Shown here: piece by piece, positions 1 to 8,720 of the stretch
Position numbering within the stretch: the stretch's first letter is position 1
How the letters are laid out: every line of letters begins with the position of its first letter
Origin: Algibacter sp. L1A34
Lineage (GTDB): Bacteria > Bacteroidota > Bacteroidia > Flavobacteriales > Flavobacteriaceae
Direction of reading: 5' to 3'
NCBI RefSeq assembly: GCF_009796805.1
Contig: NZ_CP047029.1
Coordinates: forward strand, 248,001 to 312,000
Length of the DNA: 64,000 nt
Program-made: the position numbers and the translations under genes
The notes under the pieces: model-generated
What the model was told of the DNA's origin: nothing
The model's input: the letters and a program-made list of their open reading frames with translations, nothing else
Database searches by the model: none

Positions 1-2229
1 GGTATTGTTAAACAACAACGGCGTAATCTGGTTTTTTATAAGTGCATTAAATGGTTTGTGGAACGAACTTAACTCGATACCAATAATAGAGATTACCGAT
101 ACATCGTCTACCACATGGATTTTATTTACATCCTGAGAATAAAAATCGTTTTCAAACTCACGCTCTAACGCAATGACTGCTTGTGTCGCTTCGCTCGCAT
201 TAATAATTAAACCAATACCACGCTCTGATGAACCTTGAGAAATAATACTCACACTAATATCATGAATACTTAACGCTCTAAAAATTCGAGCATCTACTCC
301 ACTTTTACCTAACAAACCACGACCTTCAAGGTTTAGCAACGCTACGTTATCTAAAACAGAAAGCGATGTTACTTCTTTAGCACTTGGTTTTGCCGTAATT
401 AATGTGCCTTCATCCTCAGGATTAAAGGTATTTAAAATACGTAAGTTGATATTTTTTTCAACTAAAGGAATAATGGTTTTGGCGTGTAAAATGGTAGTTC
501 CAAAGTTGGCCAACTCATTCGCTTCACTAAACGATAATTCTCTAATTTTTTGAGCATCGGCAACCAAGTCTGGGTTTGCCGTATATATACCGTTTACGTG
601 TGTATAATTTTGTAACTCTTCAGCATCTAAATAATTCGCAATTAAGGCTGCGGTATAATTACTTCCGTTTCGACCTAAAGTAGTAGTTTCATCTTTTAAA
701 TTAGACGCAATAAAACCAGTCACCACATTTACAGCGTCTTTATTTGCTTTAAAATATGCCGTCACATTATCTTTCGATATTTTGGCTATTGGAATCGCAT
801 TCCCGAAGTTTTCATCGGTTTTTATCAACGTTCTCGAATCTACCGCATTGGCTTTTATTTGCTTCTGATTAAGTAATTCTGAAACCATTTTAATAGCCAA
901 CAATTCGCCTTGAGCTAAAATGGTATCTTTAATCTTTCCGCTGTAATCTCCAAGTAAACTAACACCTTCAAATAATTTATCAAGCAAGGTGAACTCATCT
1001 GTAAAATCGATGGTTTTTAAAGGTTCTTTTTGGTAGTTTTTAAAAGTCCCTAATTGTGCTTTATAATCTATGCCCTTTGCAGCAAGATTTAAAAGCGCTT
1101 CTAATTCATCGGTAGCATTACCACGCGCTGAAACGACAACCGATATTTTATCGCCATTATTAATTTTATTTTCAATAATGGTTATTACATTATTCAATCC
1201 TTCGCCATTGCCTAAAGATTTGCCTCCAAACTTTAATACTTTCATTCTTTTCTTTTTTGAATCTGGCACAAAAATGCCTTCTATAATTTTTTCTAACTGC
1301 TCGTATTCCATTAAAAACGCATCGTGACCGTGTACCGAGTGAATTTCGTTATACGTAACATTTGGGTTGGTTAATGCTAATTGTTTGTGTGTTTCTCTAT
1401 TTTCTTCTGCTGTGAAAAACAAATCGGAATCGACACCTACAATATGGATATTCGCTTTAATATTTTCTAAGACATTAAAATCTTCTGGTCTATTTTTGGT
1501 AACATCAATTGTTCTAAGCAACTGATTCATTAATTTATAAGCTGAAAGCTGAAAACGTTCTTGCAACTTTTTACCGTGATGTAACAACCAACTTTCTACA
1601 TTAAAAATCTCTAAATCTACATTTTTAGAACGATGAAAACGTTCTTTAAAAGATTCTGGAGTGCGGTAACACAACATGGCGTGCATACGCGCATCGTGCA
1701 CCGGGTTTTTAGAATTGATTAAAAACTGCTCTTGAATCTGGCAGTTTGCTATAAGCCAATCTGTAGATTTCCAATCGGTTGCGATAACCACCAAGTTTTC
1801 GGTAAAATCAGGTTGTAAAACCGCCATTTCCCAAGCAATTCCGCCACCTAATGAACCACCAACGGCAGCAAAAAGTTTTCCTATTTTTAATTCTTTTAAA
1901 CCTAGTAAAAATATTTTTGCGACATCGCGTGCAATAAAATCTTTGTAATTATCAATAGCAAAGCCATCATAACTGTTTCCTGGAATATTAAACGCTAAAA
2001 TGCTGTATAGTTTCGTGTCGATTACTTTATCATCGCCAACCAAATCTAACCACCAGCCATCTTCCCCAGCCACATCACTGTTTCCTGTTAAAGCATGATT
2101 GATTAACACAATAGGTGTGCTTCCAAGCGGTTTTCCAAACACTTGATAACTTAAATTAATTTCAGCATTAAGCACATCGCTTTCCGTGCGATAATTTTTA
2201 ATGGTAATATGTTGCAATGGATGCTTCAA
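1..2229 (-). CDS. Fusion of homoserine O-acetyltransferase and aspartokinase (probably continuing into homoserine dehydrogenase); partial
   Basis: One reading frame runs without a stop from about 2229 to the left edge, so the gene is incomplete here. Residues 1 to about 328 are a MetX-type alpha/beta hydrolase: nucleophile motif GGSLGGG, catalytic Asp in GVDSDLFF and His in SVHGHDAF. It makes O-acetylhomoserine. A second domain follows in frame from the Met at 1245 (MKVLKFGGKSLGNGEG). It is an aspartokinase with NGIYTANPDLV and two ACT-like regulatory segments at the edge. Known Bacteroidota enzymes of this kind continue into homoserine dehydrogenase, so that is inferred. There is no ATG near the N-terminus; after an in-frame stop the candidate starts are TTG at 2229 or TTG at 2217. 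It lies downstream of metY behind the same SAM riboswitch, so SAM probably controls the whole branch. Confidence 0.88.
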   Translation of the reverse strand, partial: MKHPLQHITIKNYRTESDVLNAEINLSYQVFGKPLGSTPIVLINHALTGNSDVAGEDGWWLDLVGDDKVIDTKLYSILAFNIPGNSYDGFAIDNYKDFIARDVAKIFLLGLKELKIGKLFAAVGGSLGGGIAWEMAVLQPDFTENLVVIATDWKSTDWLIANCQIQEQFLINSKNPVHDARMHAMLCYRTPESFKERFHRSKNVDLEIFNVESWLLHHGKKLQERFQLSAYKLMNQLLRTIDVTKNRPEDFNVLENIKANIHIVGVDSDLFFTAEENRETHKQLALTNPNVTYNEIHSVHGHDAFLMEYEQLEKIIEGIFVPDSKKKRMKVLKFGGKSLGNGEGLNNVITIIENKINNGDKISVVVSARGNATDELEALLNLAAKGIDYKAQLGTFKNYQKEPLKTIDFTDEFTLLDKLFEGVSLLGDYSGKIKDTILAQGELLAIKMVSELLNQKQIKANAVDSRTLIKTDENFGNAIPIAKISKDNVTAYFKANKDAVNVVTGFIASNLKDETTTLGRNGSNYTAALIANYLDAEELQNYTHVNGIYTANPDLVADAQKIRELSFSEANELANFGTTILHAKTIIPLVEKNINLRILNTFNPEDEGTLITAKPSAKEVTSLSVLDNVALLNLEGRGLLGKSGVDARIFRALSIHDISVSIISQGSSERGIGLIINASEATQAVIALEREFENDFYSQDVNKIHVVDDVSVISIIGIELSSFHKPFNALIKNQITPLLFNNT

Positions 2230-2248
2230 TGGTTTGTGTATTTATATT

Positions 2249-2281
2249 AGACCTGCTCCATTAAAAAAACCGAGCAGGTCT
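2249..2281. repeat. Intergenic palindrome between metY and the metX fusion
   Basis: Arms AGACCTGCTC and GAGCAGGTCT form a perfect 10-bp stem around a 13-nt A-rich loop. It lies between the metY stop and the start of the metX fusion. It lacks a clear U-tract on the minus strand. It may be a processing or attenuation hairpin, or a copy of a dispersed flavobacterial palindrome. Confidence 0.6.
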
Positions 2282-2360
2282 TAGAAAATCAAATTTTAAA
2301 ATATCACTTTCGTGAGAATAGTAAATTTAATAATTAGCCTCGAATTTACGAGTGTTATTA

Positions 2361-3635
2361 TTAAATGGTTGCAAAAGCCGCCGTTAAATCTGCTTTTAAA
2401 TCGTCTATATCTTCAAGACCAATAGATAAACGCACTAAATCGCTGGACACTCCAGCAGCTTCTTGCGCTGTTTCATCTAACTGTTGGTGTGTTGTACTTG
2501 CTGGATGAATAATTAAAGATTTAGTATCTCCAATATTAGCAAGTAATGAAAACAACTTGGTATTATCGGCAATTTTCTTAGCAGCTTCAAAACCACCTTT
2601 ATGTCCAAAAGTAACTAAACCACTTTGTCCTTTAGGTAAATATTTATCAGCTAAAGTTTTATATTTACTACTTTCTAAACCAGGATAGTTTACCCATGCA
2701 ATATCATCTTGAGACTCTAACCATTTAGCAATCTCTAATGCATTTGCACTGTGTTGCTTAATTCTTACTGGTAAAGTCTCTAAACCTTGAATAATTTGAA
2801 ATGCGTTAAACGGACTTAAAGCACCACCAAAATCACGTAAACCTTCTAATATTAATTTAAAAACATAAGATGCAGCACCTAAAGTTTCGTAGTATTTTAA
2901 TCCGTGGTAACCTGCAGAAGGCTCAGTAAATTCAGGGAATTTTCCGTTAGCCCAATTAAAAGTTCCACCGTCAACAATAGCACCACCTAAAGACGTTCCT
3001 TGTCCGCCAATATATTTTGTTAAAGAATGAATAACAATATCTGCCCCGTGTTTTAAAGGATTTAATAATACTGGCGTAGCCACTGTATTATCTACAATAA
3101 AAGGCACTCCTGCTGCTTTAGAATGTACAGCAATAGCTTCTAGATCTAAAACATCTAATTTTGGGTTCCCTAAAGATTCTACAAAAAATGCTCTTGTATT
3201 ATCTTGCACTGCTGCTTTAAAATTCTCTGGGTTAGAAGCATCTACAAAGGTAGTTGTAATACCAAAACGAGGTAAAGTTACACTCAACAAATTGTAAGTA
3301 CCACCATATAAACTACTAGACGCTACAATATGGTCGCCAGCTTTTAAAAGCGTTAATAACCCTGTAGAAATAGCCGCAGTTCCCGATGCGAAAACAACAG
3401 CACCAACACCACCTTCTACAGCCGCTAAACGATCTTGTAAAATTTGATTGGTTGGGTTGTTTAAACGGGTATAAATAAAACCTAGTTCTTTTAATGAAAA
3501 TAGGTTTGCTGCATGATCTGAATCGTTAAAAACATACGATGATGTTTGGTAAATTGGCACGGCTTGTGTTCCTCCGTTTGCTTTAACGTCGTGTCCTGCG
3601 TGTAATGCGTTTGTTGATAATTTGTGATTGCTCAT
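2361..3635 (-). CDS. metY: O-acetylhomoserine sulfhydrylase (MetY)
   Basis: A 424-residue PLP enzyme of the Cys/Met metabolism family. It converts O-acetylhomoserine plus sulfide to homocysteine in the cytoplasm. Visible marks are the N-terminal TNALHAGH, the ASGTAAIS phosphate-binding region near residue 84, and the PLP lysine in HSLTKYIGG near residue 207. The length is normal for MetY and longer than MetB/MetC. The downstream gene makes its substrate, O-acetylhomoserine, about 130 nt away on the same strand. A SAM-I riboswitch sits 135 nt upstream, so expression should fall when SAM is plentiful. MetY rather than MetZ is chosen from length and pairing with MetX. Confidence 0.93.
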   Translation of the reverse strand: MSNHKLSTNALHAGHDVKANGGTQAVPIYQTSSYVFNDSDHAANLFSLKELGFIYTRLNNPTNQILQDRLAAVEGGVGAVVFASGTAAISTGLLTLLKAGDHIVASSSLYGGTYNLLSVTLPRFGITTTFVDASNPENFKAAVQDNTRAFFVESLGNPKLDVLDLEAIAVHSKAAGVPFIVDNTVATPVLLNPLKHGADIVIHSLTKYIGGQGTSLGGAIVDGGTFNWANGKFPEFTEPSAGYHGLKYYETLGAASYVFKLILEGLRDFGGALSPFNAFQIIQGLETLPVRIKQHSANALEIAKWLESQDDIAWVNYPGLESSKYKTLADKYLPKGQSGLVTFGHKGGFEAAKKIADNTKLFSLLANIGDTKSLIIHPASTTHQQLDETAQEAAGVSSDLVRLSIGLEDIDDLKADLTAAFATI

Positions 3636-3769
3636 TTTTCTTATTTTTTTAGTTAATTGGTTGCCGCTTTTTTTGCGATTAAATAAAAAGTCAAATTCAC
3701 TTTAAAAAAGTGTACTTAATAGAAAAATGTTATAAGAAGATTTAAAATTGCAGAAAGCAATTCTTGTTA

Positions 3770-3890
3770 GTTATCTATCCAAACACCAATAAATGAATTG
3801 GTAATTTAAGTAGAATTTAGCACCTTCATTACTAATTGTAAAGGGTTGCTAAGGCTTCAGCGGGTCTATCCCTCCACCTTTCTTGATAAC
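3770..3890 (-). promoter_or_regulatory. SAM-I (S-box) riboswitch aptamer
   Basis: Read on the minus strand from 3890, the sequence begins GTTATCAAGAAAGGTGGAGG, then GGATAGACCCGCTGAAGCC and TTAGCAACC, then AAGGTGCTAAATTC. It closes with GATAAC at 3775-3770, which pairs with the opening GTTATC as helix P1. These are the conserved S-box core elements in order. The aptamer ends 135 nt before metY. In that leader a 6-bp hairpin (3746-3762) and a CACTTT/AAAGTG hairpin are the only obvious expression-platform candidates, and neither has a strong U-tract, so the control mechanism is unclear. Confidence 0.93.
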
Positions 3891-3921
3891 ATTTCAGTAA
3901 GTTTATTGAACTTTGTGAATG

Positions 3922-3954
3922 CAAATATTCAATTAATAAACGCTAATATCCAAA
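3922..3954 (-). promoter_or_regulatory. Candidate Bacteroidota promoter for the SAM riboswitch-metY transcript
   Basis: On the minus strand TTTG (3954-3951) is followed after 21 nt by AATATTTG (3929-3922), close to the TTTG-N19..21-TAnnTTTG consensus. The predicted start near 3915 lies about 25 nt before the aptamer, which is a sensible position. Confidence 0.5.
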
Positions 3955-4106
3955 TTTTTAACAGGAATTTTTAAAGTTTTACCAATATCGCAATGTTTTA
4001 TTGTTTTAAGGCTTGGCTTTTATAGAATGTTAAAAATCATAGAATTTACTTATAATAAAACTGAACTTAGCCAGCCCGTCCTTTTTTACTTTTAACTCCT
4101 AGACTA

Positions 4107-4265
4107 ATGGCAGCCAAACATTATCAAATATTAAAACTAATAAGTTTTTTTTTAAATTTATTTTTTCTTCTAAAATACTCGTACGCAAAACCGAGGTACT
4201 CCAACACACAAAACTATCAAAGATTTAAGAGCAACCTTTTAACGTTTACAGCATCTATAAAATAA
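4107..4265 (+). CDS. Possible small ORF, 52 aa
   Basis: ATG at 4107 opens a 52-codon frame ending 7 nt before the next lipoprotein gene. The product starts MAAKHYQ, has a hydrophobic stretch (LISFFLNLFFLL) resembling a signal anchor, then a basic tail. No family is recognised. The AT-rich context makes a chance ORF quite possible. The rest of 3955-4106 shows no other gene. Confidence 0.2.
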   Translation: MAAKHYQILKLISFFLNLFFLLKYSYAKPRYSNTQNYQRFKSNLLTFTASIK

Positions 4266-4272
4266 AAATCAA

Positions 4273-4722
4273 ATGAAAAAAATCTATTTAATTCTATTAC
4301 TATGTGCTATAAGTCTACAAAGTTGTAATGATGACGACTGTAATCAAAGTTGTTTTACACCACCTGAAAGTTTTAGTTTTGAAATAGTAGACAAAACAAA
4401 TGATGAAAATTTATTTACAAATGGAACCTATCATTCTCAGCAAATTACAATAACAAACACCTTAAATAATTCTCCTTTAGAATTTACTTTCATATCAGAA
4501 AACAATATCAACCTTATTCAGATTGGTTCTATAGGATGGGAAACAGAAATTGTAAATTTAAAAATTGATATTTCGAATATACATATCTTTGATTTCTACG
4601 TTGATTCTGAAAGAAAAACTGAAGATTGTTGCCCTCATACTGAATACAAAGAAATATTAATAAGTAACTCTGAATTTGAATTGAATAGCCAAACTGGAAT
4701 TTATAAAATTCTTGTAGAATAA
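4273..4722 (+). CDS. Small hypothetical lipoprotein
   Basis: A 149-residue protein with a short basic-hydrophobic signal peptide and a lipobox-like LQSC, giving a lipid-anchored Cys near residue 18. The acidic stretch NDDD directly follows the Cys, as in Bacteroidota surface-lipoprotein export signals. The mature part is predicted beta-rich and has Cys pairs (CNQSC early, CC near residue 117). No family recognised. It stands alone on the plus strand, convergent with the sulfatase cluster. Function unknown. Confidence 0.65.
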   Translation: MKKIYLILLLCAISLQSCNDDDCNQSCFTPPESFSFEIVDKTNDENLFTNGTYHSQQITITNTLNNSPLEFTFISENNINLIQIGSIGWETEIVNLKIDISNIHIFDFYVDSERKTEDCCPHTEYKEILISNSEFELNSQTGIYKILVE

Positions 4723-4821
4723 AAAAATTTATCAATATTGTATATAAAAACTACTGATTCTCAAAAGAATAAATATGACAATTGTTTCTTAGTCTTGTTA
4801 AACAAATTATTTTACCCTAAA

Positions 4822-6243
4822 TTATTTTGGTATTTTATTTATTGAAAAAACATCGCCTGTTTTAGTGATCCATTCTCTAAGCATTTGTCTATGCTCCTCA
4901 ATTTTTTTTTGATATTTTTTTGAATTAATTAAAGATTTTAATTCACCTGGATCATTCTTCAAGTCGAAAAACTGTTCTGGGTATTCACCACCGTCAAAAA
5001 CAAAATATTTATACTGTTCTGTAACAACCATACGCCCCACAAACACTTTTCCTTTAGGTTTGTTTTTTTCTTTTTGTTTTAATTCTGAAACTACATATTC
5101 TCTTTTCTCCTTAGGTTCCTTTGTGTTTTTTAAGAAATATGGACTCAAATTTTCACCATATAATTCCTTAGAAAATTTAGCGTTTCCTATCCCGCAAATA
5201 GTTGGATACAAATCTAAACCATTTGAGGACAAAACTTTAGAATCAATAATTCCCGATTTGGTATGCCCTTTCCATGAAACAACAAGAGGCACGTTGATAG
5301 ATTCTTCATAAAAATTCATTTTTTGATTCCATTCATGTGCTGAATGTCCATCTCCATGATCGGAAGTATAAAAAATAATAGTATTCTCAAGCTCTCCTTT
5401 TTCATCTAAAGCATCTATAATACTTAATATATGATTATCCATTTTCTCAACCAATCTATCATATCCGTATAAATATTGTCTCCACTCTTTTTCTTTCCAA
5501 TACTTTACAGGGTGTTTTCCAAAATTAACTCTATCCGTTGTATCGGGAGTTCTCCTTGTATAAAATCCTTCGGCCTCTTTTAATGGAATATTAAAATTTT
5601 CTGGTAACGGCGGACATTCTTCTATAGCCATATCTTCTGCCACAGCACCGTCGTGATAATCATCTTCTAGATCCGAAATATTACGAGCCAATTCACAACA
5701 ATCATGAGGGTTTAATAAGGACGTAACCATAAAGAAAGGCTTGTCTCGTTCTTCATTTATAAAATCTATTGATAATTTAGCTGTTTTGGTATCATTATAT
5801 TCACGTTTATACGATTCGAAACCATGCCATTCCGAAACATTTTTTATTTTAGAATTAGAAACATGCCACTTACCATAATATGCTGTATTATAGCCCGCAT
5901 CTTTCAATGTTTTTCCTATAGAACTATATTCCATAAGGTTGGGGCCACTTTTACTAGGCATTACTCCTGTCATTAAAGAAGCTCTAGAAGACATACATAC
6001 AGGATAAGTACAATAGCTTCGTGTAAAGGTAACGCCGGATTCGGCTAATTTATCTATTCCCGGAGTTGTAACATACTCGTAGCCTGTTTGGGTCATGATT
6101 CTACCCGAATGCTGATCGGATATAATTAGTAAAATATTTGGTCTGCTTTGATTTTCTGGAATATTTTTTCCGCTTTGAGCAAAACCATTTTGAAAGCTTA
6201 GCATAAACAAAACAGCATAAACTTTTACAACTTCAATATTCAT
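4822..6243 (-). CDS. S1-family sulfatase with an atypical CMSSR active-site motif
   Basis: A 473-residue secreted sulfatase (alkaline phosphatase superfamily) for removing sulfate esters, probably from an algal polysaccharide. A signal peptide ends near FAQS. The metal-binding start is RPNILLIISDQH. The formylglycine motif near residue 83 is CMSSR followed by ASLMTG. The usual motif is C-x-P/A-S-R, so the third position is unusual. GKWHVSN, NPHDCC and the metal-binding TSDHGDGHSAHEW are also present. The gene follows the esterase by 2 nt and closes a four-gene minus-strand set. The motif is read from unambiguous codons. Whether the Cys is matured to formylglycine cannot be told. The exact S1 subfamily is not assigned. 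Confidence 0.88.
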   Translation of the reverse strand: MNIEVVKVYAVLFMLSFQNGFAQSGKNIPENQSRPNILLIISDQHSGRIMTQTGYEYVTTPGIDKLAESGVTFTRSYCTYPVCMSSRASLMTGVMPSKSGPNLMEYSSIGKTLKDAGYNTAYYGKWHVSNSKIKNVSEWHGFESYKREYNDTKTAKLSIDFINEERDKPFFMVTSLLNPHDCCELARNISDLEDDYHDGAVAEDMAIEECPPLPENFNIPLKEAEGFYTRRTPDTTDRVNFGKHPVKYWKEKEWRQYLYGYDRLVEKMDNHILSIIDALDEKGELENTIIFYTSDHGDGHSAHEWNQKMNFYEESINVPLVVSWKGHTKSGIIDSKVLSSNGLDLYPTICGIGNAKFSKELYGENLSPYFLKNTKEPKEKREYVVSELKQKEKNKPKGKVFVGRMVVTEQYKYFVFDGGEYPEQFFDLKNDPGELKSLINSKKYQKKIEEHRQMLREWITKTGDVFSINKIPK

Positions 6244-6245
6244 GT

Positions 6246-7028
6246 TTATTTTATTTTATTTGAAATTAGCTTTAACATTTCCTCAGCATATCGTTTACCT
6301 AAAAGTCGCTGACTTGCACTATCGAAATGAGTATCATCAATAGTTAATGTATTTTCAGTAGTTATAACTCCCGTATTTCCAACAGTATTTGTAAGCTCTA
6401 AAATCATGATATTAAAATTATTTCGCTTAGGCTTATCTGGTGATAATTGTCCTGCAACAAACGGTAAGTTAGGAGTATTTAAATCTGCCCGTAAAGACTC
6501 AATTAAAGTTATTATTTTTGGCATATATTTATCATACCTTCCTGCATTTGTTTCACCTTGATGCCAGATAACACCTTTCAAAACACCGTATTCCATTGCT
6601 TTTCTCACCTGTTTGATTGCTTGATTATAAAGCGTATCTCCAGGTTTCCACTCCTCAATAGAAGTGCCCCCTTTCGCATTTACTATAAGGCCTATTTTCT
6701 TATTAGGCATGGCATTAACCATTTCTTTTGCAAAACCGTAACTCAGTCCTAATTTTTGCATTTTAATCCCCTTCCTAACTGTAGAATATTTATTCAAAGG
6801 ATTTGCCGCTTTTTCCCATGGTTCATCTTCTTTTCCAGTAAACAAGAACACATTTTGGATACTGTCTTTATCTTGCTCCTCAATAGTTGCTCTTCCAGCC
6901 ATATTAGACTGGCCAATGCACAAATAAAGGTCCATTGAATTGGTTTCCTTTTTTGATAAGTTATTTACAGATTTACATTGATACAAGAATCCAATGCAAA
7001 TAAAAACAAGTACTTTATAATATTTCAT
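6246..7028 (-). CDS. SGNH/GQSN carbohydrate esterase (sialate O-acetylesterase-like, SASA domain)
   Basis: A 260-residue lipoprotein-like esterase. The signal ends in FLYQC with the Cys near residue 18. The SASA-family nucleophile motif GQSNMAG places the Ser near residue 41. A WHQGETN block follows near residue 155 and the catalytic Asp-His pair DDTHF near 231-234. The family removes acetyl groups from sugars such as acetylxylan or sialic acid; the substrate here is not known. The position between two sulfatases and a glycosidase suggests deacetylation of an acetylated, sulfated glycan. It lies 2 nt from the downstream sulfatase, so co-transcription is likely. Confidence 0.82.
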   Translation of the reverse strand: MKYYKVLVFICIGFLYQCKSVNNLSKKETNSMDLYLCIGQSNMAGRATIEEQDKDSIQNVFLFTGKEDEPWEKAANPLNKYSTVRKGIKMQKLGLSYGFAKEMVNAMPNKKIGLIVNAKGGTSIEEWKPGDTLYNQAIKQVRKAMEYGVLKGVIWHQGETNAGRYDKYMPKIITLIESLRADLNTPNLPFVAGQLSPDKPKRNNFNIMILELTNTVGNTGVITTENTLTIDDTHFDSASQRLLGKRYAEEMLKLISNKIK

Positions 7029-7080
7029 TTATTTAATTATTTTGAATTGACCAATTTATTTAATGTATTAATTTAAGAGT

Positions 7081-7232
7081 TTATAAATAATCCAAAGATC
7101 CATTTATATCCTCACCTAAACGCTCTTCTAAAACTATCCATTTCGGGATAGATAACAGGATTAATTTCAGAACGAGAAAAAGTACCTTCGTTTATTTCTT
7201 TTATACTAGAAGAAGACACACAAACTATTTCT
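7081..7232 (-). pseudogene. Gene remnant inside the sulfatase cluster
   Basis: The 236-nt gap between the glycosidase and the esterase holds a protein-like stretch on the minus strand. One frame gives EINEGTFSRSEINPVIYPE and then MDS. A shifted frame continues with VLEERLGEDINGSLDYL and a stop at 7081-7083. A single indel near the run TTTT at the GATAG site would join them. No start or upstream part remains. It looks like the C-terminal scrap of a lost gene; the family is not recognised. Confidence 0.4.
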
Positions 7233-7264
7233 AAAAAAATAGAAAACTAATGATATAGAATAAT

Positions 7265-8704
7265 TTATTTTTCTCTAATATCAAAATAATCAAGTAAATT
7301 ATACACGTTAATATTTAGGTTTTTCATTTTTTCCATCATAGGTTTCCATACTTCATACTCGTTACTTACAATACCTTTATTAGCGTCAACATTTGAAGGA
7401 TCTACGCCTTTTGCCGTAGGATCGTTATCTTGATATTTAAAGTAATGCCAACCTACACAGTTTTTCGATTCTAATAAGGTTAAATTATAATTCTGATAAA
7501 AAAGACCTCTATCTTTTTGCGTTCTCACTATCCAACCTGCTCCACTAGTATTACCCATACCAGAATCTTCTCCTTTTACATAATATTCAGTTACAATAAA
7601 AGGTTTACCCGACCAAGTTGCCCAATTATTCAAGTCTTCAGTATCAGGTGTCCAATGATTATAATAATTATTAGAAATAACATCTAAATATTTACCTGCG
7701 ACTTTCATAAAAGCAGGATGATTTTTTTCTTCACTATAAAAACGAGCTCCAATATACATATGGTTTGGATCGTATTTCTTTATAGCTTTTGAAACTACAG
7801 AAAAATACTTATCTCCAACAAAAGCCATAAATAATTCGCGATACTCATCGGTAATTTCTTCTTTACTTATCCCTTGTTTCTCCAGCCATTGCTTTGCGGC
7901 TAAATAACCATAATCATCTGTTGGTAATTTTAAATAATTATCTAAAGCCTTAAATTTGAAAGGCATTTCATTATCAGAAAAGTATCCGAATAAATTTGGA
8001 TCATCTTTATATTCTAATAATTGCCTAGCATGGGTATCACAAAATGTTTCAAAATTAGGATCGAACACAAAAATAGCATCATTAGGATAACCTGTATGCC
8101 CAGGTTGTTGATGCGTACCTCCTCGTTTACGCCCATAATTACTCATAAAATTCCAATTAATAGTATAAGGAAATGGTTTTTTGAGTGTTTTATTAACGGC
8201 AACAATTGCCTCAACATCAGACCATGATCCCGCACAATTAAAACCATTTTCTCGAAGCATTTCTATGGTTTCATTAATCCATTTTTCTTTAGTTTGAAAC
8301 TTTTTCACAAACGCCGCTTGAGTTCTTTTTGATTTCCCTGTATTGATACTATTCAATGCTATATTGAAGTATCTATAGCCTAGCGGATCAATACCCCACC
8401 AACGGTCTTCTATTTTTTTTACATGAAAAAAACCTGTAATATCATTAGTTTGGTATTCTAAATCCCCACCGTATTTACTAAGCTTAGCTAAAGTTTTTGA
8501 TGCTTTGAAGTCTGAAAGAAATTCTAAAGTTCGTGTTTTAAAAGGCTGATAATCTTTATAACTTCTTGTGCCATCTTTATTATAAATTTTCACCTTCGAA
8601 TCAACCAAAATATAATCTTGATTTGAGCCATTTATACCTTGCTTCGTTGCACTTTTACATCCAAAAAAAAGCAGAACTACAGCAATACAGATTATTTTTT
8701 TCAT
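7265..8704 (-). CDS. Clan GH-A glycoside hydrolase, agarase-like
   Basis: A 479-residue lipoprotein glycosidase. The signal ends FFGC (Cys near residue 16). The catalytic domain starts about residue 90 with GFFHVKKIEDRWWGIDP. The acid/base Glu is in FSDNEMP near residue 246, preceded by Asn as in clan GH-A. The nucleophile is probably the Glu in IVTEYY near residue 373. The N-terminal WWGIDPLGYRYFN pattern recalls GH50-type beta-agarases, but the protein is much shorter than classical GH50 enzymes and the family number is uncertain. It lies 16 nt after the larger sulfatase. Likely role: cleavage of a galactan or similar marine polysaccharide at the cell surface. Confidence 0.72.
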   Translation of the reverse strand: MKKIICIAVVLLFFGCKSATKQGINGSNQDYILVDSKVKIYNKDGTRSYKDYQPFKTRTLEFLSDFKASKTLAKLSKYGGDLEYQTNDITGFFHVKKIEDRWWGIDPLGYRYFNIALNSINTGKSKRTQAAFVKKFQTKEKWINETIEMLRENGFNCAGSWSDVEAIVAVNKTLKKPFPYTINWNFMSNYGRKRGGTHQQPGHTGYPNDAIFVFDPNFETFCDTHARQLLEYKDDPNLFGYFSDNEMPFKFKALDNYLKLPTDDYGYLAAKQWLEKQGISKEEITDEYRELFMAFVGDKYFSVVSKAIKKYDPNHMYIGARFYSEEKNHPAFMKVAGKYLDVISNNYYNHWTPDTEDLNNWATWSGKPFIVTEYYVKGEDSGMGNTSGAGWIVRTQKDRGLFYQNYNLTLLESKNCVGWHYFKYQDNDPTAKGVDPSNVDANKGIVSNEYEVWKPMMEKMKNLNINVYNLLDYFDIREK

Positions 8705-8720
8705 CTTACTATTTTTAAAT

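Noticed and set aside
1070-1327. 85-codon plus-strand ORF
   Set aside because: It lies opposite the continuous metX-aspartokinase frame, whose motifs are clear, so it is a shadow.
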